A DNA stretch of 47,955 nucleotides from Amphritea sp. (GCA_025800245.1 JAOXSA010000391.1:1-47955); one strand, 5' to 3'; numbered from the stretch's first letter, positions 1 to 9,658 are shown. The notes: generated by a model from the sequence alone, not told the origin. A program made the numbers and translations.

Positions 1-86
1 GCACCGACCAGCCTGACCAACGAAAAGTCAGCACTGCTTCCCTGCACATTAAAAAGAAAGCGCTCTTCGTTCGCTTTTAAAAACAT
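1..86 (-). CDS. N-terminus of a probable VgrG-like type VI secretion spike protein (cut by window edge)
   Basis: Reading the minus strand from an ATG at 84-86 gives 28 open codons that run off the window, beginning MFLKANEERFLFNVQGSSAD. A good Shine-Dalgarno (AAAGGA, complement of about 94-99) precedes the ATG. The short segment resembles the start of VgrG proteins, which open with a phrase of this kind before the phage-tail-spike-like beta domain. VgrG forms the trimeric tip of the type VI secretion needle. Only 28 residues are visible, so the family call is tentative; that a gene starts here is better supported than its identity. Confidence 0.42.
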   Translation of the reverse strand, partial: MFLKANEERFLFNVQGSSADFSLVRLVG

Positions 87-203
87 GACTCATTCCTTTG
101 ACGCGAAACGTCTTCCATTCAGGTTGCAACATTACCGAAATCTTCCACAAAAAGTAAGCACGCTTTATGCCATTCATGTTTTGCATAATTAAAGATCATC
201 GTT

Positions 204-1311
204 TTTCTAAGCTGCCTGTGCGGCAGTTAACCGTAGCAACCCATTGACCATATTTCGCCCGTATTTCTAAGCTGCCTGTGCGGCAGTTAACCCAGCCTTC
301 AAGCACTCCTCGCACAACCCATTTTTCTAAGCTGCCTGTGCGGCAGTTAACGATGCAATCGAATTAAGCAGAAGTGCGCTTCATTTCTAAGCTGCCTGTG
401 CGGCAGTTAACGTGCCGGGTATCGATGGCGGCTTTGTCGTATTTTTCTAAGCTGCCTGTGCGGCAGTTAACCCACACATGATGCTGCGGGCCGGTATTGA
501 AACTTTCTAAGCTGCCTGTGCGGCAGTTAACGACTATCTGCATACCTATCGCCTGATCAAAAATTTCTAAGCTGCCTGTGCGGCAGTTAACGGGGCGGGA
601 GAGTTCGCGGACTTTTTTGAACATTTCTAAGCTGCCTGTGCGGCAGTTAACGCTACAAAAGAAGACATTTATGAAAGCCTGAATTTCTAAGCTGCCTGTG
701 CGGCAGTTAACGCCTTCCGCGAGGTGTCGAACACCGGCTGGAATTTCTAAGCTGCCTGTGCGGCAGTTAACATTATCCGCACCAGTAGCAAGCCCGGTGA
801 TCTTTTCTAAGCTGCCTGTGCGGCAGTTAACAAGTCCCCGCAGATGTTGAACTGGAGATTTACTTTCTAAGCTGCCTGTGCGGCAGTTAACATTTATCAC
901 AATGACCGTCTGATCGCCTCGCGTTTCTAAGCTGCCTGTGCGGCAGTTAACATCGAATTGTGCTGGACGTATACCCACAGAACTTTCTAAGCTGCCTGTG
1001 CGGCAGTTAACAACCACGATCGGGCTGACTCACTGTTCTTTGTTTTCTAAGCTGCCTGTGCGGCAGTTAACTCTGGATACTGGTAGGCGCGAAAGCCTGA
1101 ATATTTCTAAGCTGCCTGTGCGGCAGTTAACCTTAATCGCTTCATGCAACACCCGCAGCTGCATTTCTAAGCTGCCTGTGCGGCAGTTAACTCCTGGTTC
1201 ACAGTATTGCTCAGATAGGCCAGTTTCTAAGCTGCCTGTGCGGCAGTTAACGAAGCGGAGCAACAGGTTAGCGCACAATCGCTTTTCTAAGCTGCCTGTG
1301 CGGCAGTTAAC
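204..1311 (-). CRISPR. Type I-F CRISPR array, 19 repeats and 18 spacers
   Basis: Nineteen 28-nt repeats start every 60 bases from 204 to 1284 and are separated by eighteen 32-nt spacers. On the minus strand the repeat begins GTTAACTGCC and ends AGCTTAGAAA. It contains the CTGCC/GGCAG hairpin stem and the CTTAGAAA 3' end that becomes the crRNA 5' handle, matching the type I-F (Csy/Cas6f) repeat class. All repeats appear identical, including the leader-distal one at 204. Orientation by family convention and by the AT-rich flank puts the leader at the right, so the spacer at 1252-1283 should be newest and the one at 232-263 oldest. No cas1, cas2-3 or csy gene is in this window: the right flank is dctD and the left flank a probable vgrG start. 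Open reading frames through the array exist only because the 60-base period is a multiple of three. Confidence 0.97.
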
Positions 1312-1450
1312 TGAAAACTATAAAGCTAAGCATGTGATTTTTAAAGAACTTAACAATAAAAAGCTGTATAGACCCTTTTTGAAAGCCGAAATGTAACCCG
1401 TTGATTTTTAAAGTACTAATTTTATCAGTTAAAAAAGGGTATCTGTGAAC
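1312..1450 (-). promoter_or_regulatory. Probable CRISPR leader
   Basis: About 140 bp of strongly AT-rich sequence abuts the repeat at 1284-1311, on the side from which type I-F arrays are transcribed. It has runs of A and T around 1340-1380 and 1405-1435 and no plausible gene. Leaders of this class carry the pre-crRNA promoter and the integration signals for new spacers. No specific promoter or IHF site is claimed. From here to dctD's stop at 1508 nothing else is seen. Confidence 0.7.
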
Positions 1451-1507
1451 CATCACTTGCAGACCATAGAGGCCAGCAGACTGTAGGTACCAAGAGATAG
1501 GTGCTGG

Positions 1508-2866
1508 TTACTTATAGTCTTTCTTATCCAGACCGTACTTCTTCATCTTGTCGTACAGGGTCTTACGCGGCAGTCCCAGGTTTTCCTGAGTCAGCTTCAG
1601 GGAACCGTTATTACGCGTCAACGCTTCCTGCAACACAAACCGCTCAAACTGTTCGACCTGTTCCGGCAGTGTCAGATTGGCACTACTGGTGCCGTCCTGA
1701 CCACTGAAATCGAAACTGAATACCGCCCCCAGCAGCACGTAGCGCTCAGCAATATTGCGCAGCTCACGCACGTTGCCGGGCCAGCTATGGGCCATCAGTT
1801 CACTGAGCTGTTCAGGGCGCAGCTGCGGCACCTCTTTCTGATACTGGGCCGAAGCGATCAGCGCAAAGTGCTGGAACAGCATCGGAATATCTTCCCGTCG
1901 ATCACGCAATGCCGGAATTTCCAGTCGGACGACATTCAGCCGGTAGTACAGGTCTTCCCGGTATTCGCCCCGTTCACTGAGCTCTTTCAGATCAACCTTA
2001 GTTGCCGCAACCACCCGCAGATCCAGCGGAATCAGTTCATTTGACCCCAGCCGTTCAATCGCCCGTTCCTCCAGTACCCGCAGCAGCTTCACCTGCAGTG
2101 AGAGGGGCATACTCTCGATTTCATCGAGGAACAGTGTGCCGCCATTGGCGTGCTCAAACTTACCGATGCGGCGGCTTTTCGCATCGGTGAAAGCCCCCTT
2201 CTCGTGGCCGAACAACTCACTTTCGATCAGATTCTCAGGCACGGCCCCGCAGTTGATCGCGACGAAATTCTTATCCCGGCGGTTACTGTGTTCATGGATA
2301 TAACGGGCTACCAGATCCTTACCGGAACCGGTTTCTGCCTGAATCAGAATATCTGCAGGGGTATCCGCGATCTGCTGGATCATACCGCGCAGTTGTTGAA
2401 TCCGGGCCGAATTACCGATGATCCGCGGGCCGATACCACCCTGCGCCTCCAGCGCTTTTTTCAGCTGTCGGTTTTCCAGTGTCAGGTTGCGTTTTTCAAC
2501 GGCCCGCCGCACCACATCGGTCAGCAGCTCCGATGAAAAGGGCTTCTCAATGAAATCATAAGCACCATCACGCATCGCACTGACCGCCATGGAGATGTCA
2601 CCATGCCCGGTAATCAGGATCACCGGCAGATCCGGATCAATCTCGCTGATCCGCTTCTGCAACTCCAGGCCGTCGATACCCGGCATATTGATATCGCTGA
2701 CCACCACACCGGGCCAGTCGGCATCCAGTAGTGCCAGCGCCGCTTCCGCACTTTCGGCAGCCACAACATCGTATCCTGCCAGTTCCAGCGTCTGGCCGGC
2801 AGCGACACGTATATGCTTTTCATCATCAACCAGCAGTATCTGGCGTGCGCTACTTTCGGCACTCAT
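1508..2866 (-). CDS. dctD: C4-dicarboxylate transport response regulator DctD (NtrC family)
   Basis: A sigma-54-dependent activator of about 452 residues. The N-terminal receiver domain starts ILLVDDEKHIRV and carries the phospho-acceptor Asp in VVSDINMPG. The central AAA+ domain has Walker A ETGSGKD and Walker B GGTLFLDEIE, and the C-terminal Fis-type helix-turn-helix ends near the stop (NLGLPRKTLYDKMKKYG). The sigma-54 contact loop reads GAFTDA instead of GAFTGA. The start at 2866 is preferred over the ATG nine bases upstream because GGAG sits at a proper distance only from the second ATG. It follows dctB by 40 bp and forms a two-gene operon with it. DctB/DctD pairs activate dctPQM or dctA for succinate, malate and fumarate uptake; no such transporter is in the window. 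Confidence 0.88.
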   Translation of the reverse strand: MSAESSARQILLVDDEKHIRVAAGQTLELAGYDVVAAESAEAALALLDADWPGVVVSDINMPGIDGLELQKRISEIDPDLPVILITGHGDISMAVSAMRDGAYDFIEKPFSSELLTDVVRRAVEKRNLTLENRQLKKALEAQGGIGPRIIGNSARIQQLRGMIQQIADTPADILIQAETGSGKDLVARYIHEHSNRRDKNFVAINCGAVPENLIESELFGHEKGAFTDAKSRRIGKFEHANGGTLFLDEIESMPLSLQVKLLRVLEERAIERLGSNELIPLDLRVVAATKVDLKELSERGEYREDLYYRLNVVRLEIPALRDRREDIPMLFQHFALIASAQYQKEVPQLRPEQLSELMAHSWPGNVRELRNIAERYVLLGAVFSFDFSGQDGTSSANLTLPEQVEQFERFVLQEALTRNNGSLKLTQENLGLPRKTLYDKMKKYGLDKKDYK

Positions 2867-2906
2867 CCGCGACATCTCTCCGAAAAATACTTTTTAAAAT
2901 ATACAG

Positions 2907-5156
2907 TTATTGTACGCCGATTTTATCGTCCGGAGCATCAACCGCCGGCAGATCAATGGTAAACACTGCACCACCATAAGGGTGATTAGCGACCTTAAGG
3001 TGGCCATCCATCGATTCAACAATCCGGTGCGAGATAGACAACCCCAGTCCTAAGCCCTGACCAGCCTGCTTGGTGGTGTAGAATGGTTCAAACACCTTAC
3101 CCAGCTCCTGCTCAGGAATCCCCGGCCCATGGTCTCTGAAAGCGATACACAGACGATCAGCCTGACGCTCCAGCTCGATCTCAATCCATTTTTCATTCCG
3201 CCCTTCCATCGCCTGCAGGGCATTACTGATCAGATTAACCACTACCTGTTCCAGTCTGAGCATATCGCCCAGTACAAACACTTTCTCGAGTCGATCTGGC
3301 CACTCAATCCGGGCTTTTGCCTTGTCCAGTCGCCCGTACATAATCGACATCGCACCGTCACGCACTGCTTTCAGGCTGACCGGCACGGTCTGACCTGAGG
3401 TCTTTCTGGAAAACTCTTTCAGTGGCGAAATTATCTTTGCCATTCGCTCAGTGAGTCCGGCAATCTCTTCCAGATTACCCGACACCGGCTCCAGCTTACC
3501 CAGCTTAAGAAACGATGAGGCATTATCGGCGTAACTGCGAATAGCCGTCAGCGGCTGGTTCAACTCATGATTGATCCCTGCGGACATCTGACCGATCACC
3601 GCCAGCTTGGCGGTCTGAATCAGTTCATTCTGAGTCTGTTTGTGCTCTTCCACTTCATGCAGCAAACGGGCATTAGCACGGGTCAGGTCCTGGGTCCGTT
3701 CAGCTACCCGGTATTCCAGCTGATCCCGGGCCTGCTTCAGTTCTACTTCATACTCTTTACGCTCGGTAAGGTCATGAATCGTAATCAGGAAACGACCGGC
3801 ATCGGTCTCACTCATGCGTCCGATAATCAGTTCAACCGGAAACCGCGAACCATCCATGCGGATACCGCAGGCCTCAATCATCAGCTCATCCGGGCCGGAG
3901 GCTTCGCCGGTAATATGCTGCCAGCAGACCGCACGGTCCTCCTGTGCCAGCAGCTTACTGAAGTACTCTCCGGTGAGCAGTCCTGAGCCGTAGCAGAACA
4001 ATTTCTCAGCTGTCGGATTGAGCGACTCAATCACCCCATGGGCATCCAGTGTAATCAGACCGGCATGGGTGTTATCTATAATCGCCCGCACCCGGGCTTC
4101 ATTACGCTCCAGCGCCAGAGTCTGCTGCTGCTTAAAACGACTGCGCTCCTGCACAATGCGTCGGCGGGCTAACAGGAACAACAACAAGAATACCAGCGCG
4201 CCATAAATGAACACTGCCAGCATCACGCTGGTCAGAACCCGTCTTTCCACCGGTTTCAAACTGGCAAGAATCGAAACATTAAAACCGGCATCAGGTACCT
4301 GCGCCACTTGCTGGAGATAGCGTTGCGGATCAATACCGTCCAGCGCCACATTATCGATACGCTGCCCTTCCACCAGCGTAATAATCTGACTCATTTCAAA
4401 GGGTTTGCGCTCCACCACCGGTAACGACTTCAGCTCATGGTCGCCGTAACGGAGGCTGGACATAATACGCTGCAGGTCATCCTGCGGCAGGGGTTCGAGG
4501 GTCCGGAATTTCCAGTCACCGCGGGTACTGATAAAGATCACCCCATCCTCATCGGTTACCAGAATATCGGTCATCGGATCGCTCCAGTCGGTCTCAATAT
4601 CATTGAGATCGATTTTCACCACGATCACACCCAGCAGGCGATCCCGGTATTCAACCGGATAGGAGAAGAAATACCCACGCTTTTTGGAGGTACTACCCAG
4701 AGCAAAGTAACGCCCCGCCTCGCCTGCCAGTGCATCACGGAAATAGGGCCGGAAAGAGAAGTTCCGTCCGACAAACGTCCGTTCCTGCGACCAGTTACTG
4801 GCTGCCAGGGTATTGCCCTCGATATCCATCAGATAGGTATCGGACGCACCGATGGTATTGTTCACTTTCTCAAGATAAAGGTTGGCCCGGTACACCGACT
4901 CCGATCCTGGCAACAGCAACAGATTGATCAGTTCAGAGTGGCTGGAAAGCAGTTTTGGCAGATCTTTGTATCGATCCAGTTCCTGCTGCAGACTCAGAGC
5001 ATAACGGTTAAGGTCGGCGCTGGAGCTATCCAGCAGATCAGCCATGGCACGGCTACGGCTGATGGTGGCGGTCTGATACACCACCAGCGCCAGCAACAGC
5101 AGCACGAATAATGTCAGAAACGGCCGGATTCGGGTTCTGGGCACAGCTTTATCCAC
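2907..5156 (-). CDS. dctB: C4-dicarboxylate sensor histidine kinase DctB, with an extra PAS domain
   Basis: An inner-membrane sensor kinase of 749 residues starting with GTG. TM1 is at about residues 13-30, followed by a large periplasmic double-PAS-like sensing region and TM2 at about 310-335. A cytoplasmic PAS domain (about 365-470), a coiled coil, the H-box with His530 (INHELNQPL) and the HATPase domain (GHGPGIP, GLGLGLSIS) follow. DctB proteins are often about 600 residues; the cytoplasmic PAS explains the greater length here. The H-box and ATPase motifs are intact. It would autophosphorylate on dicarboxylate binding and pass phosphate to the DctD encoded just downstream. Confidence in kinase function is high; the ligand is inferred from family and the DctD partner. 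Confidence 0.85.
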   Translation of the reverse strand: MDKAVPRTRIRPFLTLFVLLLLALVVYQTATISRSRAMADLLDSSSADLNRYALSLQQELDRYKDLPKLLSSHSELINLLLLPGSESVYRANLYLEKVNNTIGASDTYLMDIEGNTLAASNWSQERTFVGRNFSFRPYFRDALAGEAGRYFALGSTSKKRGYFFSYPVEYRDRLLGVIVVKIDLNDIETDWSDPMTDILVTDEDGVIFISTRGDWKFRTLEPLPQDDLQRIMSSLRYGDHELKSLPVVERKPFEMSQIITLVEGQRIDNVALDGIDPQRYLQQVAQVPDAGFNVSILASLKPVERRVLTSVMLAVFIYGALVFLLLFLLARRRIVQERSRFKQQQTLALERNEARVRAIIDNTHAGLITLDAHGVIESLNPTAEKLFCYGSGLLTGEYFSKLLAQEDRAVCWQHITGEASGPDELMIEACGIRMDGSRFPVELIIGRMSETDAGRFLITIHDLTERKEYEVELKQARDQLEYRVAERTQDLTRANARLLHEVEEHKQTQNELIQTAKLAVIGQMSAGINHELNQPLTAIRSYADNASSFLKLGKLEPVSGNLEEIAGLTERMAKIISPLKEFSRKTSGQTVPVSLKAVRDGAMSIMYGRLDKAKARIEWPDRLEKVFVLGDMLRLEQVVVNLISNALQAMEGRNEKWIEIELERQADRLCIAFRDHGPGIPEQELGKVFEPFYTTKQAGQGLGLGLSISHRIVESMDGHLKVANHPYGGAVFTIDLPAVDAPDDKIGVQ

Positions 5157-5282
5157 ACGATTTTCTCATAGAGCTATTACTACTGATTCACGCTAAGGGC
5201 TTGAAATACCCCGGTCGCAAACATACCTTGTAATAGATAGTACTTCCAAAGTCTAACCTACCGGTAATCTGGATTAGAAAAC

Positions 5283-6719
5283 ATGCTGAAACGCACAAAA
5301 ATTGTTGCCACACTGGGGCCTGCTACGGATAAGCCAGGCGTTCTGGAACAGATCATTCGTTCTGGTGTGAACGTGGTCCGCCTGAACTTCTCTCACGGCA
5401 GTGCCAACGACCATCGCCGTCGGGCAGAGGAAGTCAGAGAGATCTCCCGCAAGCTGGCAATGCCTGTGGCAGTACTGGGCGATCTGCAGGGCCCGAAAAT
5501 CCGCATCGCACGTTTCAGCAACGACAAGATTCAACTGACAGTCGGCGATAAGTTCGCCCTGGATTCCTCCCTGGACGGCAACTCCGGTGACCAACACCAG
5601 GTCGGCATCGATTACAAAGAGCTACCTGAAGACAGTAAACCCGGTGATATCCTGTTACTGGACGATGGCCGGGTGCAGCTGGAAGTGGTCAATGTTGAAG
5701 GCAGCCGCATCAACTGCGTTGTCACCATTGGCGGTCCCCTGTCCAACAACAAGGGTATAAACCGTCAGGGCGGTGGCCTGTCGGCAGCAGCCCTGACTGA
5801 AAAGGATAAACGCGACATTCAGGTCGCTGCCCAGATCGATATGGATTACGTGGCGGTGTCTTTCCCGCGTTCATCGGCCGACCTGAACGAAGCTCGTCAA
5901 CTGCTCAGCCAGGCTGGCAGCAACGCCGAAATTATCGCTAAGGTGGAACGTGCAGAAACCGTGAGTTCCAATGAAGCGCTGGACGATATCATCCTGGCCT
6001 GTGATGGCGTTATGGTTGCCCGTGGTGACCTGGGTGTGGAGATCGGTGATGCAGAGCTGATCGGTGTCCAGAAGCACCTGATCAACCGCGCACGGGAACT
6101 GAACCGGGTGGTCATCACCGCCACTCAGATGATGGAAACCATGATTCAGAACCCGATGCCAACCCGGGCAGAGGTGTTTGACGTTGCCAACGCCATTCTG
6201 GACGGTACCGATGCGGTGATGCTATCGGCGGAAACCGCTGCCGGCGACCACCCGGTAGAAGTGGTACAGGCGATGACCAAGATCTGCCAGGGCGCGGAAA
6301 AGCACCAGCTATCCCGTCCGGCCCCCACCGGCATCACACAACGCTGTGAGCATATCGATGAAACCATCGCCCGCTCCGCCATGTACACCGCTAACCATCT
6401 GGTCGGGGTTAAGGCGATTATCTGCCTGACCGAATCCGGCTCAACACCACGCTGGATGTCACGTATCCGCTCAGGACTGCCTATCTACGCCCTGACCCGT
6501 AACGAGCGCACCATGCGCCGTATGGCGCTGTTCCGTGGCGTTCATTCGATGCTGTTTGATGCCACCACACTGAAGGACAGTGAAGTTAACACCCAGGTAC
6601 TGGAAGGGCTGAAAGCCAAAGAACTGCTGGAAAGCGGCGATCTGGTCATTCTGACCCGTGGTGCCGTTATCGGCAGCGGCAGCGGTACTAACTCCATGAA
6701 GGTTCTGCAGGTCCCTTAA
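5283..6719 (+). CDS. pyk: Pyruvate kinase
   Basis: A cytoplasmic glycolytic enzyme of 478 residues that converts phosphoenolpyruvate and ADP to pyruvate and ATP. It begins [16 protein letters not shown], the standard N-terminal strand of the TIM barrel. It has RLNFSHG, the catalytic-lysine region (AKVERAE) and the signature [11 protein letters not shown] followed by [19 protein letters not shown]. The C-terminal allosteric domain is complete. It is divergent from dctB across a 126-bp gap. The sequence does not tell which allosteric type (PykA or PykF) it is. Confidence 0.95.
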   Translation: MLKRTKIVATLGPATDKPGVLEQIIRSGVNVVRLNFSHGSANDHRRRAEEVREISRKLAMPVAVLGDLQGPKIRIARFSNDKIQLTVGDKFALDSSLDGNSGDQHQVGIDYKELPEDSKPGDILLLDDGRVQLEVVNVEGSRINCVVTIGGPLSNNKGINRQGGGLSAAALTEKDKRDIQVAAQIDMDYVAVSFPRSSADLNEARQLLSQAGSNAEIIAKVERAETVSSNEALDDIILACDGVMVARGDLGVEIGDAELIGVQKHLINRARELNRVVITATQMMETMIQNPMPTRAEVFDVANAILDGTDAVMLSAETAAGDHPVEVVQAMTKICQGAEKHQLSRPAPTGITQRCEHIDETIARSAMYTANHLVGVKAIICLTESGSTPRWMSRIRSGLPIYALTRNERTMRRMALFRGVHSMLFDATTLKDSEVNTQVLEGLKAKELLESGDLVILTRGAVIGSGSGTNSMKVLQVP

Positions 6720-6738
6720 CCGGGTATCACGTTCAGTC

Positions 6739-6769
6739 CGCACTCAGATAACCACCTTATCTGAGTGCG
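6739..6769 (+). terminator. Hairpin after pyruvate kinase
   Basis: A perfect 13-bp stem (6739-6751 pairing with 6757-6769) with a 5-nt loop lies 20 bases after the pyk stop. No T-run follows, so it may be a Rho-assisted stop or an mRNA 3'-end stabiliser rather than a classical intrinsic terminator. Confidence 0.55.
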
Positions 6770-6810
6770 ACAAGGCGACCGGGAAGTGATACATCTGATC
6801 ATCCGTGCGC

Positions 6811-6816
6811 TATAAT
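6811..6816 (+). promoter_or_regulatory. -10 box of the gshA promoter
   Basis: A perfect TATAAT stands 35 bp before the gshA start codon and after the pyk hairpin. The matching -35 region near 6787-6793 is weak. This indicates that gshA has its own promoter. Confidence 0.6.
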
Positions 6817-6851
6817 GGCGCTCTTTTTTTACTTTGCGAAGGAATTGTCTC

Positions 6852-8417
6852 GTGTCTGCGGCACTGGAACAGAATCTGAAACTACTCACTGAAAGCGGTC
6901 AGACACTGGCGCTGGAAGGCATCCTCCACGGCATCGAGAAGGAGGGACTACGGGTTGATTCCAGTGGTGCCATCAGTCAGACCGGACATCCTGCGGCGCT
7001 GGGATCAACACTGACGCACAGCCACATCACCACCGATTACTCAGAAGCGTTGCTGGAGTTCATCACTCCGGTATTCAAAGAGTCTGCCGACGCGCTGAAG
7101 TTTCTGGAACAGCTGCACCACTACACCTATCAGCACCTCGGTGAAGAGGAGCTGTGGAGTGCCAGCATGCCGTGCCAGATCGACGGTGAAGACGCGATTC
7201 AGATCGCTCGCTACGGCAACTCCAATGTCGGCACCATGAAATATATCTACCGGGTTGGACTGGAACACCGCTACGGTAAGATGATGCAGGCCATCGCAGG
7301 CATTCACTACAATTTCTCACTGCCAGAGACCCTGTGGCCGGTACTGCGCGAACTGCAGGGCAGCCAGGTAGATCTGCAATCGTTCCGTTCCGCCGGTTAC
7401 TTTACGCTGATCCGTAATTTCCGCCGCTACTCATGGCTACTGCTGTATCTGTTTGGCGCATCGCCGGCACTGTCCAGCAGCTTCCTCAACGGTCGCAACC
7501 ACGATCTGAACCAGTGGGATCTGAATACCCTGTACCGACCTTACGCAACCTCACTGCGGATGAGTGATCTGGGCTACTCCAATAAGGCGCAGGCCGATCT
7601 GAGTATCTGCTTTAACCATCTGGATACCTACATCAGCACCCTCACCAAAGCGATCAATACGCCCTATCCGGCCTATGAAACGCTGGGGGTAAAAACTGAA
7701 GATGGCTACAAGCAGCTGAACAGCAATGTGCTGCAGATCGAAAATGAGTACTACAGTGATATCCGCCCTAAGCGGGTAACCCTGTCTGGTGAGAAGCCGG
7801 TACATGCGTTGCAGGAGCGCGGCGTCGAGTATATCGAAGTCCGTAATACCGATATCAACCCACTGCTGCCACTGGGTATCGATCAGCAACAATCTGATTT
7901 CCTGGATGCGTTTCTGGTCACTTGCCTGCTGTCCAACCCATCAGAGATCTCCGATCAGGAATGCGAGCTGATTAACCAGAACAACGATCTGATCGTCAAT
8001 CGGGGCCGCGAACCCGGCCTGACTCTGACCCGCAACGAGCAGCAGATCAGCGTACCTCAGTGGGGCACTGAAATTCTGACCGATGTCATTAAAACAGCAG
8101 CACTGCTGGACGAGATTGCCGGCGACAACCGCTACAGCGACGCGGTAACAGCCCAGCAAGCCAAACTGGATGATCCGTCACTGACCCCTTCTGCTCAGAT
8201 TCTGGCAATCATGCAGGAACGTCAGATCGGCTATGAGGCCTTTGTACTGGAGCAGAGCCGTCTGCACCGTGAAAACCTGCGCAGAACAGAGATACCAACC
8301 GAACAACAGACCTATCTGGAACAGCTGAGCATCACCTCAATGGAAGAGCAGGTTCAGATTGAACAGTCTGACAATGAGAGCTTTGATGAGTATCTGGCCA
8401 GCTATATGGCCCAGTGA
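6852..8417 (+). CDS. gshA: Glutamate-cysteine ligase
   Basis: The first and rate-limiting enzyme of glutathione synthesis, joining L-glutamate and L-cysteine with ATP in the cytoplasm. The protein is about 521 residues, the usual size of the proteobacterial GshA type. It has the early motif HGIEKEGLRV (metal and glutamate binding), DYSEALLEFITP, and the central FNGRNHDLN and SDLGYSNKAQ stretches typical of this family. The GTG at 6852 is chosen because AAGGA lies 8 bp upstream and the product then begins MSAALEQNLKLL; an in-frame TTG at 6834 has no ribosome binding site. It has its own promoter and terminator and so is a single-gene unit. Confidence 0.94.
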   Translation: MSAALEQNLKLLTESGQTLALEGILHGIEKEGLRVDSSGAISQTGHPAALGSTLTHSHITTDYSEALLEFITPVFKESADALKFLEQLHHYTYQHLGEEELWSASMPCQIDGEDAIQIARYGNSNVGTMKYIYRVGLEHRYGKMMQAIAGIHYNFSLPETLWPVLRELQGSQVDLQSFRSAGYFTLIRNFRRYSWLLLYLFGASPALSSSFLNGRNHDLNQWDLNTLYRPYATSLRMSDLGYSNKAQADLSICFNHLDTYISTLTKAINTPYPAYETLGVKTEDGYKQLNSNVLQIENEYYSDIRPKRVTLSGEKPVHALQERGVEYIEVRNTDINPLLPLGIDQQQSDFLDAFLVTCLLSNPSEISDQECELINQNNDLIVNRGREPGLTLTRNEQQISVPQWGTEILTDVIKTAALLDEIAGDNRYSDAVTAQQAKLDDPSLTPSAQILAIMQERQIGYEAFVLEQSRLHRENLRRTEIPTEQQTYLEQLSITSMEEQVQIEQSDNESFDEYLASYMAQ

Positions 8418-8432
8418 TTCAGTAACAGACAC

Positions 8433-8464
8433 AAAAAAGCCCGCATCATGCGGGCTTTTTTTAT
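8433..8464. terminator. Bidirectional intrinsic terminator between gshA and the FliL-like gene
   Basis: A GCCCGCA/TGCGGGC stem with a 3-nt loop is flanked by A6 on one side and a T-run on the other, so it can stop transcription on both strands. It serves the convergent gshA and fliL-like genes. Confidence 0.92.
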
Positions 8465-8475
8465 CTTTTCAGTGA

Positions 8476-8886
8476 TTACTGGATAACGAAACTGGTAAAG
8501 AACAGGTCTGCAACAAAGGCCTCACCTTCCTCTGCCAGCAATACATTCTGTACTTTTTTCAGCGCTTCCTGGGCCAGCACATTCTGAGCCGCCACAGTCT
8601 TCAGATCTTTTTCTTCTTTACTGCTCAGCATCATCACCAGCTCATGGCGAATTTCAGCCTTGTGGTAGTTAACCGCGTGGTGAGCGGCAGGACTGGTTAC
8701 CTGAATGGTGATCTCGCACTTCAGAAAACGCAGTTTTCCCGGGCTGATAAAGTTGGCAACAAAAGGCTTAAGCTCAATGTAATTGACGTAATCTTCAGCG
8801 ACTTCGCCCTCTTCATCCGCCGCCCAGACCGGCTGCGACAAAGCCATTATTCCTAACATAAAAACCAGCAGTAACCGCTTCAGCAT
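8476..8886 (-). CDS. FliL-family flagellar basal-body-associated protein, secreted form
   Basis: A 136-residue protein with a clear Sec signal peptide (residues 1-22, cut after QPVWA). It is followed by the FliL core: YIELKPFVANF, then FLKCEITIQV, HHAVNYHKAEIRHELVMMLSS and the C-terminal DLFFTSFVIQ. FliL proteins sit at the stator-rotor interface of the flagellar motor. Canonical FliL is anchored by an N-terminal membrane helix, whereas this one has a cleavable signal, as do the short FliL paralogues found outside flagellar operons in pseudomonads and relatives. No flagellar genes are nearby, so a stator role is inference from family only. Confidence 0.75.
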   Translation of the reverse strand: MLKRLLLVFMLGIMALSQPVWAADEEGEVAEDYVNYIELKPFVANFISPGKLRFLKCEITIQVTSPAAHHAVNYHKAEIRHELVMMLSSKEEKDLKTVAAQNVLAQEALKKVQNVLLAEEGEAFVADLFFTSFVIQ

Positions 8887-9175
8887 GGCTCAGTAATCCT
8901 TATCCAGAATCGTTTTTGAATCTCAGTATTCAGTGCTCTGCCTGTGACAGACGGCATACCATACCAGAAATTTATTCATCATTGTCTCTGGTTTTAGCAT
9001 CTTTATCCCTAAAGTTCAGTGCTTAACTCCACAGTTTGAGCAGCCTGCTCCGGCCAGAACACGCTAGCAGGCCCTTCTGTGATCTTTGTCTATTGCCAGT
9101 GCCGCCGGGATAGGATTAGTATTATCGTCAGTCTCTCGCGAAAAGCGTCAGGATGAACCGATAAGGAGGCCTGCT

Positions 9176-9658
9176 ATGCTAGAGAAATGCCGTAACGCCC
9201 AGGAGCGCTGGGGAGGTGTCAGTGACATCATCGACACCTGGCTTGAAGAACGACAGCAACTGATCAGTATCTTCGTCGCATTGCCACAGGAAAATGTGCA
9301 GGACAACCTGACGGCTCGTATTCAGGAGTTCTGTCAGGTAATGATGGATTACATCTCCTCCGGACACTTCGAAGTCTATGAACAGCTACTCAAAGAGGGC
9401 AGCGAGTTCAATGACGGCGGCTTGGAAAAAGCTCAGGAACTGTTCCCGATGATCCAGACCAGCACCGATGCCGCGCTGGACTTCAACGATGACTATTCCG
9501 CATTCACAGGCCAGACCCTGCAGGAAATGCATGATCTGATCACCCAATTGTCGACCCTCGGTGAAGCACTGGAAGAACGCTTCGCACTGGAAGATGCGAT
9601 GATTGAGATCCTGCATAACGCCCACCGCGATCAGGTATTTGCCAAAGCCCCTGCCTGA
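9176..9658 (+). CDS. rsd: Regulator of sigma D, Rsd/AlgQ family anti-sigma-70 factor
   Basis: A 160-residue all-helical protein that fits the Rsd/AlgQ family, which binds region 4 of sigma-70 and shifts RNA polymerase toward alternative sigma factors. Characteristic segments are MLEKCRNAQERWGGV at the start, the DTWLEERQQLI helix, the central FCQVMMDYISSGHFEVYEQL and the C-terminal LGEALEERFALEDAMIEILH. The ATG at 9176 is chosen because AAGGAGG lies just upstream; the frame is open to 9086 but without such a site. The following WD40 lipoprotein gene starts 33 bp downstream, across a terminator. Confidence 0.88.
   Translation: MLEKCRNAQERWGGVSDIIDTWLEERQQLISIFVALPQENVQDNLTARIQEFCQVMMDYISSGHFEVYEQLLKEGSEFNDGGLEKAQELFPMIQTSTDAALDFNDDYSAFTGQTLQEMHDLITQLSTLGEALEERFALEDAMIEILHNAHRDQVFAKAPA

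Noticed and set aside
364..1396. Open frames on both strands through the CRISPR array (repeating VNCRTGSLE or SKLPVRQLT)
   Set aside because: They arise because repeat plus spacer is exactly 60 bases, so a frame without a stop in the repeat stays open. They are not genes.
4437..5111. Large plus-strand frame opposite dctB, and similar long frames opposite spoT, aapJ, hsdR and pyrE
   Set aside because: They are antisense shadows of well-supported genes with no recognisable domains or ribosome binding sites.
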